Source of the DNA: AWTP1-9 sp035703165
Lineage (GTDB): Bacteria > Bacteroidota > Bacteroidia > Chitinophagales > Chitinophagaceae
NCBI GenBank assembly: GCA_035703165.1
Contig: DASSYR010000110.1
Location: forward strand, 5,711 to 69,710
Direction of reading: 5' to 3'
Length of the DNA: 64,000 nucleotides
The position numbers and the translations under genes were made by a program. Under the pieces are notes generated by a model. It did not search any database. It worked only from the letters and a program-made list of their open reading frames with translations, and was not told the DNA's origin. Shown here in pieces: positions 35,307 through 43,510 of this stretch (position 1 is the stretch's first letter; the number at the start of each line of letters is the position of its first letter).

Positions 35307-35392
35307 CTGTTAAATACCTGGTAAAAAGAACAAAGAATTTTCTCCTGATTGTTTATGGCAAAAATTTTGAATTAACATTAGAAAGTTTTGTC

Positions 35393-35473
35393 ATGAAGCA
35401 CGAGCCAAACATACTCAACTTTATTTTAGGCGTTATTATCATGCTCCTTTTGGCAATAGCCGCCCGTGTTTAG
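35393..35473 (+). CDS. Possible 26-residue membrane microprotein
   Basis: ATG at 35393, stop TAG at 35471-35473. The product starts MKHEPNILNF and continues as one hydrophobic helix ending AIAARV. It is the only thing in the 349-base gap between hsp20 and the next gene apart from the terminator. Typical single-helix microprotein composition supports translation, but no start signal beyond the ATG is visible. Could equally be chance in an AT-rich gap. Confidence 0.35.
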   Translation: MKHEPNILNFILGVIIMLLLAIAARV

Positions 35474-35562
35474 TATAAACCAATGTTGCTAAGAACTCCT
35501 GAGAAAGGTAAACTATGAAAACGTGAATGTAGTATCTTCGCCCCGCAAAATCCATTTACTAC

Positions 35563-36825
35563 ATGAAGAAAATACCAATCCGGCTGGTTCTGATTTCCTG
35601 CCTATTTATTTCAAATATTGGTTATTCACAAAATACAGATGACAGTATTCCGGTAGTTACAGAGCCGATAGATACAATTCTTCGAATAAAAAATCTTAAT
35701 CCCTATTTTACACTGCATGTTGATTCCTCTCTTTCTTATCAATTAGAAATAAATAAAGATCAGTCAAAGTATTATTGGTATTTAAAAAACTCTCCCCTGG
35801 GACTGCGATTGAACAAAGACAATGGTTTATTAAGTTTTAAAGCAGATAAAAACTTTTTCTTGTCAGGAAAGTTGAAGTACGATTATTCGTATAAAGTTAA
35901 TATAGGCGTACAAAGCTTAAATAACCCAACTGACAGGATTGATACCTTTTTTACCATCGTTTTTTATAATACAGAAATAATACCCTCCAGGGTAAAACCA
36001 TCCGTAAGCTCTACTTTGGCAGTGGAAGAAGGCGATACCGTTGCCTTTAAGTTGCAATGCGAGGATGGCAATTTTCCCGTAGAACATATTGAGTTGTTTT
36101 CCAATATGCCCATTAAAAATTATACATCGGTTTCCCGTTGTAACGATCAGTTTTCCTGGTCACCTCCTTTTGATTTTGTGAAAGAAAGCGATTCGGGCAA
36201 AGTAAAAATATTAAACCTAACTTTTGTTGGTACCAATCGCTTTTTGGTGCGTGATACGGCCATTGTAAAAATTGTTGTAAAGGATGCATTGAACTATCCA
36301 TTATCATTGCAGGAATACAATTTGATTAAAAAAAATATCAACGTGTACATTCTTCAGTTGAAATACACCTTTCTAACATTGGATAAAAAAATTAAAAAGG
36401 TAAAAAACACCCGTACTACTTTTGATATCACCAGTTCTGCCACGGCATTAACCGGCAGTGTGTTAGCTACCTCCAGTACTAACGGTACTCAAAATATAGG
36501 TAAAATACTGCCGAGTGTAGGAGTATCCTTAGTTCCTATTAAGGAAGCCGTATCGCCTCAAAAAGTTTACGATCAAAACCAGGCCACCACTATTCGTGCA
36601 GCTATTAAGCGATTGGAGTATATGCTAAATGATAATGTATTGGTGGGAGAAAAAGATCCTGATCTCGTTAAAAAAATAGGTAAACTGAAAGACGAACTAA
36701 AACAAATACAAATACAACTTATTGACGTGCCTATTGAATTTGCCGGGAGCATGACGGAAGAAGAACTGGACGCTTACTTTAACAGCCCGCAGGTAAATAA
36801 AAAATACAGGCTGCGTAAAAAATAA
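35563..36825 (+). CDS. Exported protein of unknown function, Ig-like plus helical C-terminal region
   Basis: 420 residues with a signal peptide (about 1-22, ending GYSQ). About 45-240 reads as two beta-sandwich (cadherin/Ig-like) domains, with LRIKNLNPYFTLHVDSSLSYQLEIN and SSTLAVEEGDTVAFKLQCEDG; about 255-400 is helical (IRAAIKRLEYMLNDNVL, KIGKLKDELKQIQIQLIDVP) and may form a coiled coil. A TATCTTCG box at 35533-35540 is a likely promoter element. No known family recognised. Confidence 0.6.
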   Translation: MKKIPIRLVLISCLFISNIGYSQNTDDSIPVVTEPIDTILRIKNLNPYFTLHVDSSLSYQLEINKDQSKYYWYLKNSPLGLRLNKDNGLLSFKADKNFFLSGKLKYDYSYKVNIGVQSLNNPTDRIDTFFTIVFYNTEIIPSRVKPSVSSTLAVEEGDTVAFKLQCEDGNFPVEHIELFSNMPIKNYTSVSRCNDQFSWSPPFDFVKESDSGKVKILNLTFVGTNRFLVRDTAIVKIVVKDALNYPLSLQEYNLIKKNINVYILQLKYTFLTLDKKIKKVKNTRTTFDITSSATALTGSVLATSSTNGTQNIGKILPSVGVSLVPIKEAVSPQKVYDQNQATTIRAAIKRLEYMLNDNVLVGEKDPDLVKKIGKLKDELKQIQIQLIDVPIEFAGSMTEEELDAYFNSPQVNKKYRLRKK

Positions 36826-36836
36826 ATTTCCCTGGA

Positions 36837-38231
36837 TCAATATCCTAAAATCTTCAGCATACTTTGTGCTGATTGCTCTTTTGCAAAAAGCCTGTCTGTT
36901 AACTTCCCGTTTTTATCGTATTCAACCAACACATGTTTGGGAGAAGGGATAAGACAATGTTTAATTCCTCCATAACCGCTTATCTGGTCTTGGTAGGCCC
37001 CTGTATGAAAGAATCCGACATACAATGGTTCTCCATTATTCAGTTTTGGTAAAAACACTTCATTAATATGTTCCTCTGAATCATAATAGTCATGGCTATC
37101 ACAGGTAATTCCTCCCAGCACCACTCGCTGATATTCCTGGTCCCATTTATTGATGGGGAGCATCAAAAATTTTTCGCCAATGCCCCATGTATCTGGTAAA
37201 GTAGTTATAAAAGAAGAGTCTATCATATACCATATCTCACGGTCGTTTTGCATTTTTTGACCAACTACACTATAAATATGGGCCATGCTCTCTCCTACCG
37301 TAAAGCTGCCAAATTCTGTAAAAATATTCGGCATTGGCACGTTTGCTTTTTTACAAGATTGTTTGATGTTTCTTACAATTTCATTAATCATAAACTGGTA
37401 ATTATATTCAAATCCCAGTGAATGTTTAATGGGAAAACCACCGCCAATATTGATACTATCTAACTCCGGACAAATTTTCTTTAACTGGCAATAAAGATTA
37501 ATTATTTTATTTAATTCACTCCAGTAATAGATATCATCTTTAATCCCTTTGTTTAAAAATATATGGAGCATTTTAAGCTGAAACCGATCTTCATTTCCTT
37601 CAATTTTATCTACATAAAACTCCAACACATCTCTTGTTCTAAAGCCCAAACGGGATGTGTAAAACGGGAAAGACGGTTCCTCTTCGGCGGCGATACGAAT
37701 ACCCACTTTAAAGGGAACTTTTACGGATTTTTTATACTGCTGTAATTCATCTTTATTATCCAAAACAGGAATGACATTCTTAAATCCGCTATTTAATAAA
37801 CCGGCAATGCGGGTTATATATTGTTTTTGTTTGTACCCATTACAAATGATATGAATATCTTTTGTTATTTTCTTTTTATCATACAACTTTCTTATAATTT
37901 CAATATCGTATGCATAAGAAGTTTCCAAATGAATATCGTGCTTTAGTGCTTCTTCTATTACAAAAGAAAAATGGGAGCTCTTGGTGCAGTAACAATAGTG
38001 ATATTTACCTTCATACCTGTATTTTTTCATTGCATCGGCAAACATTTTTTTTGCTTTTTTTATCTGCATGCCAATCTTGGGTAAATAAGAAAGCTTTAAA
38101 GGTGTGCCGTATTTATCAATCAGAGCCTTTACATCCAGGCCATTAAAATGAAGATAGCCATCAATTACTTCAAATCCCTCCTGGGGAAAGTTGAAGGTTT
38201 GCTTCACCAGATCGGTGTAAGTATTATTCAT
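36837..38231 (-). CDS. speA: PLP-dependent decarboxylase, biosynthetic arginine decarboxylase-like
   Basis: 464 residues of the alanine-racemase (fold type III) decarboxylase group. The PLP-lysine segment is YCYCTKSSHFSF near residue 80; further signatures are INIGGGFPIKHSLGF and the C-terminal FHTGAYQDQISGYGG. In Bacteroidota, enzymes of this size and form supply agmatine or putrescine precursors and are annotated as arginine decarboxylases, although E. coli SpeA is longer (~660). Diaminopimelate- or carboxynorspermidine-type specificity is possible but less likely. Divergence from neighbours gives no help. Confidence 0.75.
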   Translation of the reverse strand: MNNTYTDLVKQTFNFPQEGFEVIDGYLHFNGLDVKALIDKYGTPLKLSYLPKIGMQIKKAKKMFADAMKKYRYEGKYHYCYCTKSSHFSFVIEEALKHDIHLETSYAYDIEIIRKLYDKKKITKDIHIICNGYKQKQYITRIAGLLNSGFKNVIPVLDNKDELQQYKKSVKVPFKVGIRIAAEEEPSFPFYTSRLGFRTRDVLEFYVDKIEGNEDRFQLKMLHIFLNKGIKDDIYYWSELNKIINLYCQLKKICPELDSINIGGGFPIKHSLGFEYNYQFMINEIVRNIKQSCKKANVPMPNIFTEFGSFTVGESMAHIYSVVGQKMQNDREIWYMIDSSFITTLPDTWGIGEKFLMLPINKWDQEYQRVVLGGITCDSHDYYDSEEHINEVFLPKLNNGEPLYVGFFHTGAYQDQISGYGGIKHCLIPSPKHVLVEYDKNGKLTDRLFAKEQSAQSMLKILGY

Positions 38232-38323
38232 TTATAACAATGGGTTGTAATTTTAAAAAACTTCCTCTGGCTGACCATATCAACCAGGAACGACGCAAAA
38301 GTAATTTTTTGCTGAAATCTGCA

Positions 38324-38358
38324 ATAAAAAAACCGGGAGCTTTTTACACACCCGGTTT
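38324..38358 (-). terminator. Intrinsic terminator of rpmI-rplT
   Basis: Stem AAACCGGG (38330-38337) / CCCGGTTT (38351-38358). On the minus strand it is followed by TTTTTTATTGC. It lies 24 bases after the rplT stop. Confidence 0.85.
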
Positions 38359-38381
38359 ATCGTATCCAAGAGCTTTATTAT

Positions 38382-38726
38382 TTACTTAACGGAAGCTACC
38401 AGTGCCTTGAATGATTCCGGATTATTCATTGCTAAATCGGCCAATACTTTTCTATCCAGAGCTATCCCTTTTTTATTTAAAAGACTTATGAACTGGCTAT
38501 AAGTTAACCCTTCTTCTCTTACTGCCGCATTGATACGGGCAATCCATAAAGTGCGGTATTCTCTTTTCTTCAATTTACGGCCAACATAGCGGTAGGTTAA
38601 CCCCTTTTCTAATACGTTTTTGGCTACTGTGTAAACATTTTTACGCTTGCCATAAAAACCTTTGGCTTGCTTAAGTATTCTTTTTTTGCGTGCACGACTG
38701 GCAACGGCATTTACTGAACGAGGCAT
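38382..38726 (-). CDS. rplT: 50S ribosomal protein L20
   Basis: 114 residues, the standard length: MPRSVNAVASRARKKRILKQAKGF, then RKNVYTVAKN, LKKREYRTLWIARINAA, and FISLLNKKGIALDRKVLADLA. Needed early in 50S assembly; in many bacteria it represses its own operon. It follows rpmI by 76 bases. Confidence 0.98.
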   Translation of the reverse strand: MPRSVNAVASRARKKRILKQAKGFYGKRKNVYTVAKNVLEKGLTYRYVGRKLKKREYRTLWIARINAAVREEGLTYSQFISLLNKKGIALDRKVLADLAMNNPESFKALVASVK

Positions 38727-38802
38727 ATTTTAATAATTTTAAATTTTAGGTTGAAAATTGTAATCTCACTTGCTCCAGATATCAAGGCTTTGATATCTAA
38801 TC

Positions 38803-39000
38803 TTATTTTAACGCTAATAAACGTCTTACAAAGTCCAAATTAGATTTATGGACTTCACCGTCCCGACCTAAAGCACGTTTACGTTTTTTTGTTTTTTTGG
38901 TTAAAATGTGGCGTTTAAAAGATTTTTGGTGAGTGATTTTACCAGTTCCGGTCACCTTGAAGCGCTTTTTTGCGCTGGAGTTTGTTTTTACCTTGGGCAT
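38803..39000 (-). CDS. rpmI: 50S ribosomal protein L35
   Basis: 65 residues: MPKVKTNSSAKKRFKVTGTG, then KITHQKSFKRHILTKKTKKRKR. First gene of the rpmI-rplT unit. infC, which precedes rpmI in most bacteria, is not here: the next gene on this strand is an unrelated membrane protein that ends 185 bases upstream. Confidence 0.97.
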   Translation of the reverse strand: MPKVKTNSSAKKRFKVTGTGKITHQKSFKRHILTKKTKKRKRALGRDGEVHKSNLDFVRRLLALK

Positions 39001-39026
39001 ATTAATGCTTTTTAAGGTTCACCCTT

Positions 39027-39064
39027 GAGGCGGCGCTGCACCGGCAGCACTCTTATTGAGCCTC
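39027..39064 (-). promoter_or_regulatory. Structured leader of rpmI-rplT (possible r-protein autoregulation)
   Basis: The 5' leader, about 80 bases, folds into an outer stem of GAGGC/GCCTC (39064-39060 with 39031-39027 on the minus strand) enclosing a hairpin GCTGC-CGGT-GCAGC (39048-39035), with a promoter box just upstream. In other bacteria L20 represses by binding such leaders. That this one binds L20 is inference from position and structure. Confidence 0.45.
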
Positions 39065-39087
39065 TTCAGGACAATAAATTTGGAGCG

Positions 39088-39118
39088 CAAAGGTAACACC
39101 TCACAGGCAAAACGCCAA
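39088..39118 (-). promoter_or_regulatory. Promoter of rpmI-rplT
   Basis: On the minus strand TTG (39118-39116) is separated by 20 bases from TACCTTTG (39095-39088), matching the phylum's -33/-7 pattern. Start expected near 39081. Confidence 0.6.
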
Positions 39119-39184
39119 GTGATTGAAAAAGTAATTTTATGGTACGGCACACCCAATTTGAAGGGACAGGCAGTCCTTTCCCGG

Positions 39185-40585
39185 CTATACAAAAAACAAA
39201 TACGCTAATAAAATAGATGTTATTATGCCTACTAAATCAGCCAGTAACATAGCTCCCGCCGCATAGCGGGTATCTCTTACCCCTACTGCTCCAAAATAAA
39301 CAGCTATTACATAAAACGTGGTATCGCTGGAACCCTGAAGAACTCCGGAAAGCCTGCCGGCAAAGGAGTCAGGGCCAAAATTTTTCATGGTATCAATCAT
39401 CATACCTCTTGCACCGCTTCCGCTAAGTGGTTTAATTAAAGCGGTTGGTAATCCATCCACAAAACGGGTATCGGCTCCTATTACCATAAATATATTTTTC
39501 ATCCCGTCAATAATAAAGTCAAACGTACCACTGGTACGCAACATACTAATGGCTACCAACATCCCCACGATATAAGGAATAATTCTAACGGCTGTTTCAA
39601 AACCACCTTTCGCTCCTTCAATAAAAGCATCAAAAACATTTATTTTTTTATAAATAGCTCCCGTTACAATAAGCAAAAAAATAGCGAGTATCAATCCATT
39701 GCTTATAATTTTTGAAAAATCCTGTACACCCTCAGTTGTTAACGTTTTAAGATACAAAACCAGGGCTGCTATTACGGCTGACAAACCTGCTACCCACAGT
39801 AAAATAACGGGTTGTATTAAATTAATTTTTTGTTTAATTGAAACGATAATCAGTGCAGCCATAGTAGCGGCAAAAGTGGCAATCATACAAGGAATAAAAA
39901 TATCTGTGGGGTTAGAGGCTTTTAAAGATGACCGGATTGCTATAATGCTTACCGGAATTAAAGTGAGACCGGAGGCATGTAAGCATAAAAACATAAGTTG
40001 GGCATTGGACGCCTTTTCTTTACGGGGATTAATTTCCTGCAAACTTTCCATCGCTTTTATTCCAAATGGTGTGGCTGCATTATCTAAGTTCAACAGGTTA
40101 GCCGAAAAATTTAAAATCATGTGCCCGTATGCCGGATGTCCTTTAGGCACATCAGGAAAAATGCGGGAGAAAAAAGGAGCAATAATTCTGGACAAAAACT
40201 GGATACCGCCGGCTTTTTCTGCTATGCTTAAAAAACCCATGAACAAAGCCATTACTCCTATAAGCCCGATGCAAATATTCACGGCATCTTTGCAAGTTTC
40301 TAAAATGCCATTGGCATTCTGTTCTTTACAGATTATAAATTTACCTGACTCTGTTTTTATGTATTTATCCTCTCCTATTTTAGTTTCCTTATTGTTTAAT
40401 AACTGGGTAATGATGGCTGGTGAAATGGCAGCGCTATCTATAAGTTTTGTGTTACTGGTATCTCCTGATTTACCTACTACCATTTTGCTGAATACGGTTT
40501 TATTGTCGGGAGAAAACATATATTTAAACGCTGCTACCGCAATGGCAACAATTATAAATGCACTCCATATTCTGCTTAAAGCCAT
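39185..40585 (-). CDS. SpmA/SpmB-like fused nucleoside-recognition membrane protein
   Basis: 466 residues with about ten membrane helices and two nucleoside-recognition/gate-type domains. The first half (ALFMGFLSIAEKAGGIQFLSRIIAPFFSRIFPDVPKGHPAYGHMILNFSANLL spread over two helices) matches SpmA; the second half (VRIIPYIVGMLVAISMLR, then LIKPLSGSGARG and the conserved SGVLQGSSDTTFYVIAVY) matches SpmB. In Bacillus these are separate proteins needed for spore-core dehydration; this organism is very unlikely to sporulate, so the role is different, perhaps transport of a small solute. Confidence 0.82.
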   Translation of the reverse strand: MALSRIWSAFIIVAIAVAAFKYMFSPDNKTVFSKMVVGKSGDTSNTKLIDSAAISPAIITQLLNNKETKIGEDKYIKTESGKFIICKEQNANGILETCKDAVNICIGLIGVMALFMGFLSIAEKAGGIQFLSRIIAPFFSRIFPDVPKGHPAYGHMILNFSANLLNLDNAATPFGIKAMESLQEINPRKEKASNAQLMFLCLHASGLTLIPVSIIAIRSSLKASNPTDIFIPCMIATFAATMAALIIVSIKQKINLIQPVILLWVAGLSAVIAALVLYLKTLTTEGVQDFSKIISNGLILAIFLLIVTGAIYKKINVFDAFIEGAKGGFETAVRIIPYIVGMLVAISMLRTSGTFDFIIDGMKNIFMVIGADTRFVDGLPTALIKPLSGSGARGMMIDTMKNFGPDSFAGRLSGVLQGSSDTTFYVIAVYFGAVGVRDTRYAAGAMLLADLVGIITSILLAYLFFV

Positions 40586-40691
40586 AAAAACAATTTTGGA
40601 TGTATAATGTCGTATGCCCGGGTTATCCGTAGTTAATTAAAATTTGAAGATAGGATTTTCAATTAATAAAAATCGTTTGCTTGCCAAGCCT

Positions 40692-40699
40692 TACCTTTG
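40692..40699 (+). promoter_or_regulatory. -7 element (TACCTTTG) of ychF
   Basis: TACCTTTG followed by CGCCG, 45 bases before the ychF ATG. A TTTG at 40676-40679 is 12 bases upstream, again closer than usual. Confidence 0.4.
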
Positions 40700-40743
40700 C
40701 GCCGCAAAATTTTAAATCAGAAATTACAAATCACACGTCAACA

Positions 40744-41844
40744 ATGGGTTTACAAGCAGGAATTGTAGGGTTACCAAACGTAGGAAAATCAACATTATTT
40801 AATGCAGTAAGTAATAGCGCCAAAGCGCAGGCAAGTAATTACCGGTTTTGTACCATTGACCCGAATATTGGTTTGGTAGATGTGCCGGATAAACGTTTGC
40901 AGAAACTGGCTGAACTGGTAAAGCCGAATCGTATTGTTCCTACTCAAATTGAAATTGTAGATATTGCGGGGCTTGTTAAAGGCGCCAGTAAAGGCGAAGG
41001 ACTTGGAAATAAATTTTTGGCCAATATCCGTGAAGTAGATGCAATTGTACATGTAATTCGTTGCTTTGAAGATGAGAACATCCTGCGTGATGAAGGGCCT
41101 GTTAATCCTGTTAGCGATAAAAATATTATTGATACCGAGCTACAGTTGAAGGATTTGGAAAGTATAGAAAAAAAATTACAACGAACAGAAAAGCTGGCCA
41201 AAACGGGTGATGCCAAAATAAAGGCGGAATACGAAGTATTAAAGCGATGCTATGAGCACTTGGAAAGTGGGAAAAACATTCGAGAACTGGATTTGGGTAA
41301 AGAAGAAAGAATAGCCATTGCGGATTTATTTTTATTAACAGAGAAACCCGTTCTTTACGTAGCTAATGTGGATGAACCTTCTATGCATACCGGCAATAAA
41401 TTTTCTGATGCTTTAAAGGCTGCTGTGGCTGCAGAAAATGCGGAGGTGATTATTATGAATAACTCTATTGAACAACAAATAGCAGAAATGGATAATGAAG
41501 AGGACAGGCAATTGTTTATGGAGGAGTATAAAATGACGGAACCGGCTTTGGACAAACTTATACATTCAGCGTACCGTTTGCTCAACTTACAAACCTATTT
41601 TACTGCAGGTGTTCAGGAGGTAAGGGCCTGGACGATACACACAGGTTGGAAAGCTCCCCAGGCAGCTGGTGTTATTCATACTGATTTTGAAAAGGGTTTT
41701 ATCAAAGCCGAAGTAATGAGTTACGATGATTTTATCCAATATGGCTCGGAAGCCGCTTGCCGCGAAGCTGGCAAACTAAGAATTGAAGGAAAAGAATACG
41801 TGGTGAAAGATGGGGATATAATGCACTTTAGATTTAATGTGTAA
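40744..41844 (+). CDS. ychF: Redox-regulated ATPase YchF (Obg-type)
   Basis: 366 residues, normal length. Walker A GLPNVGKST (9-17), then ASNYRFCTIDPN, VDIAGLVKGASKGEGLGNKF (switch region) and the C-terminal TGS domain with FTAGVQEVRAWTI and DGDIMHFRFNV. YchF binds ATP rather than GTP, associates with ribosomes and modulates translation and oxidative stress. The ATG at 40744 is chosen; the longer open frame includes the promoter box. Confidence 0.96.
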   Translation: MGLQAGIVGLPNVGKSTLFNAVSNSAKAQASNYRFCTIDPNIGLVDVPDKRLQKLAELVKPNRIVPTQIEIVDIAGLVKGASKGEGLGNKFLANIREVDAIVHVIRCFEDENILRDEGPVNPVSDKNIIDTELQLKDLESIEKKLQRTEKLAKTGDAKIKAEYEVLKRCYEHLESGKNIRELDLGKEERIAIADLFLLTEKPVLYVANVDEPSMHTGNKFSDALKAAVAAENAEVIIMNNSIEQQIAEMDNEEDRQLFMEEYKMTEPALDKLIHSAYRLLNLQTYFTAGVQEVRAWTIHTGWKAPQAAGVIHTDFEKGFIKAEVMSYDDFIQYGSEAACREAGKLRIEGKEYVVKDGDIMHFRFNV

Positions 41845-42008
41845 TTGAAAAAACAGCCAGGCAAGCCTATACACAAACCAAGTCTAATTATCTTAAAATG
41901 GCAAAAAAATCAACTTGCAATCAATTTCCCGGATTCAATCTAAATTGTTAATTTGTACCAGATTAGCCTCTTTTAAACTAAATTGTAAGACTTTTTCTAA
42001 TATATTTT

Positions 42009-42386
42009 ATGTCTAAAGTTATTCTTCAAGGGCATTTCCCGGAACATGGTGTGTCTGTAAAATTATCCTTATTCACATTTATTGAGGAAAATGTTTATGT
42101 AGTTTATTCACCAGCCCTAGACTTATATGGCTACGGGAATGATGAACAAGAGGCAAGACACAGTTTTGAAACAACACTACATGAGTATGTGAAATATACA
42201 ACAAATAAAAAAACTGTAGAGCAAGATCTAAAAAAATATGGATGGCGGATTGACAAAAAGCAAAAAACCCTAAATAGTCCTGATGTCTCTACATTATTAC
42301 AAAAAAATGAATCATTTAGAGAAATAGTCAACAACAGACCATTTAAGAAATACGACATGAACGTTCAAATTCCTGCCTTTGCCTGA
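42009..42386 (+). CDS. HicB-like antitoxin, long form
   Basis: 125 residues. The N-terminal half has the HicB fold pattern (FIEENVYVVYSPALDLYGYGNDEQEARHSFETTLHEYV, spread over strand and helix); the C-terminal half is a helical extension of unknown contact. Its TGA overlaps the ATG of a HicA-like reading frame (TGATG at 42384-42388), the classical toxin-antitoxin coupling, here with the antitoxin first. The partner is frameshifted (next entry), so the antitoxin may now be orphan. Confidence 0.65.
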   Translation: MSKVILQGHFPEHGVSVKLSLFTFIEENVYVVYSPALDLYGYGNDEQEARHSFETTLHEYVKYTTNKKTVEQDLKKYGWRIDKKQKTLNSPDVSTLLQKNESFREIVNNRPFKKYDMNVQIPAFA

Positions 42387-42624
42387 TGAGTACAAGGAAA
42401 TTGTCAAATATTTCATTAGCTGAATACAGATTTTTTCTCTCAAAAGCCGGATGTAAATTCATAAGAGTTACGGTGGTCACGAGGTTTGGACAAAGAAAGA
42501 ATTAACACGACCAATTATATTTCAAACACATATTGACCCGGTACCTGAATTTATTATTAAAAATGCTTTAAAAGCATTGGGATATTCAAAAAATCAATTC
42601 TGGGAAACCTTAGATCAGGAATAA
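42386..42624 (+). pseudogene. HicA-like mRNA interferase, frameshifted
   Basis: From the ATG at 42386 the frame reads MSTRKLSNISLAEYRFFLSK then AGCKFIRV and meets a stop at codon 40. One base missing near 42471 would restore GGHEVWTKKELTRPIIFQTH and continue to PVPEFIIKNALKALGYSKNQFWETL, ending at 42624. The second part holds the family's catalytic His (GGH, in place of the usual GSH). The whole would be a normal ~79-residue HicA. It is either a real 1-base deletion or an assembly error at a non-homopolymer site. Confidence 0.72.
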
Positions 42625-42668
42625 AATCGTTTACAAGTTTTTTCAGAATAAACATCTCCCCACACAAA

Positions 42669-42702
42669 TAAAAAACCCTTGAAAGATAATACTATCAAGG
42701 GT
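42669..42702 (-). terminator. Intrinsic terminator of tRNA-Leu
   Basis: Stem ACCCTTGA (42675-42682) / TCAAGGGT (42695-42702). Read on the minus strand it is followed by TTTTTATTTG. It is 15 bases after the tRNA 3' end. Confidence 0.85.
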
Positions 42703-42716
42703 GCTCCATTTTTTTG

Positions 42717-42800
42717 TGCCCAGAACAGGAATCGAACCTGCACATTGTTGCCAATACCAGATTTTGAGTCTGACGCGTCTACCAGTTCCGCCATCTGGGC
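42717..42800 (-). tRNA. tRNA-Leu (anticodon CAA)
   Basis: 84 bases. Acceptor stem GCCCAGA pairs with TCTGGGC plus discriminator A. Anticodon arm TCAGA-CTCAAAA-TCTGG gives anticodon CAA (codon TTG). A long variable arm (TATTGGCAACAATG region) is typical of class II tRNAs, and the T arm is CAGGTTCGATTCCTG. The 3' CCA is not encoded. It is transcribed on its own with a terminator directly after it. Confidence 0.97.
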
Positions 42801-42936
42801 AATTTAAAAGGCTCAAGGATTTCTTTATCTAAAAGTTTACACGTCATCATAACGACTTTCAACTGCTAAACTTTCAAATCCTTCAGTGGTTGCAAATGTA
42901 ATTGTAAAAAGCAAAATGGTAAAATCAAATTTCGGC

Positions 42937-43443
42937 TTATTTCAGTTGTTCCTTAAGCCGGTTGAGGTATTTTTTTTTGTAATAGTATTCTTTCACCTTC
43001 AACAATTCTTCTATAGTAGTAACTCCTTCCTTATAATTTTCAATAATCGTTTGTACGGGTAAATAAATTTCATTTTCAGTGTCTTCTATTCCTGCTTTAA
43101 TAAGAGGCAGGTTCTCTCCTCCTTCCATAGATGCTTCGGCCAACTGTTCGTTTAACGTCATCATTTCCATTAAAAAATCCGGGGGCAAAGGGTATTTTTC
43201 TTCTTCGGCTAAAAGTCCCTTTTCCATTAATACATATTTTATTACTTCATCGGGATTCTGAAAAGTTTTAAATGCTTTGTTAATTAATGCTGCTTTTTCC
43301 AACATGTCAGCCTGCACTGCTTCACTTTCTTGAGAAAAATAATCGGGGTGAAATTTTTTCTGTAATTCAAAATATTTTTTGGCAAGGCTTGCTTTTTCTA
43401 CTTTCAAACTTACAGGTATGCCAAACAATTCAAAATACTTCAT
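42937..43443 (-). CDS. hscB: Fe-S protein assembly co-chaperone HscB
   Basis: 168 residues. The N-terminal J domain carries HPD (32-34) in KKFHPDYF, and the C-terminal domain is a three-helix bundle that in the family binds the IscU scaffold and presents it to HscA/DnaK. MKYFELFGIPVSLKVEKASL is the typical start. No isc genes adjoin it. The IscA-type carrier at 12 kb belongs to the same process. Confidence 0.9.
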   Translation of the reverse strand: MKYFELFGIPVSLKVEKASLAKKYFELQKKFHPDYFSQESEAVQADMLEKAALINKAFKTFQNPDEVIKYVLMEKGLLAEEEKYPLPPDFLMEMMTLNEQLAEASMEGGENLPLIKAGIEDTENEIYLPVQTIIENYKEGVTTIEELLKVKEYYYKKKYLNRLKEQLK

Positions 43444-43510
43444 CTGGCAAATGTAGGATATGAATATTAAATTCTAAGATGTAAATTGTAGCGTCTAATT
43501 GTAACAATTG

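Noticed and set aside
39699..40607. 302-residue plus-strand open frame
   Set aside because: Opposite strand of the SpmA/SpmB-like gene, which has clear family motifs; shadow frame.
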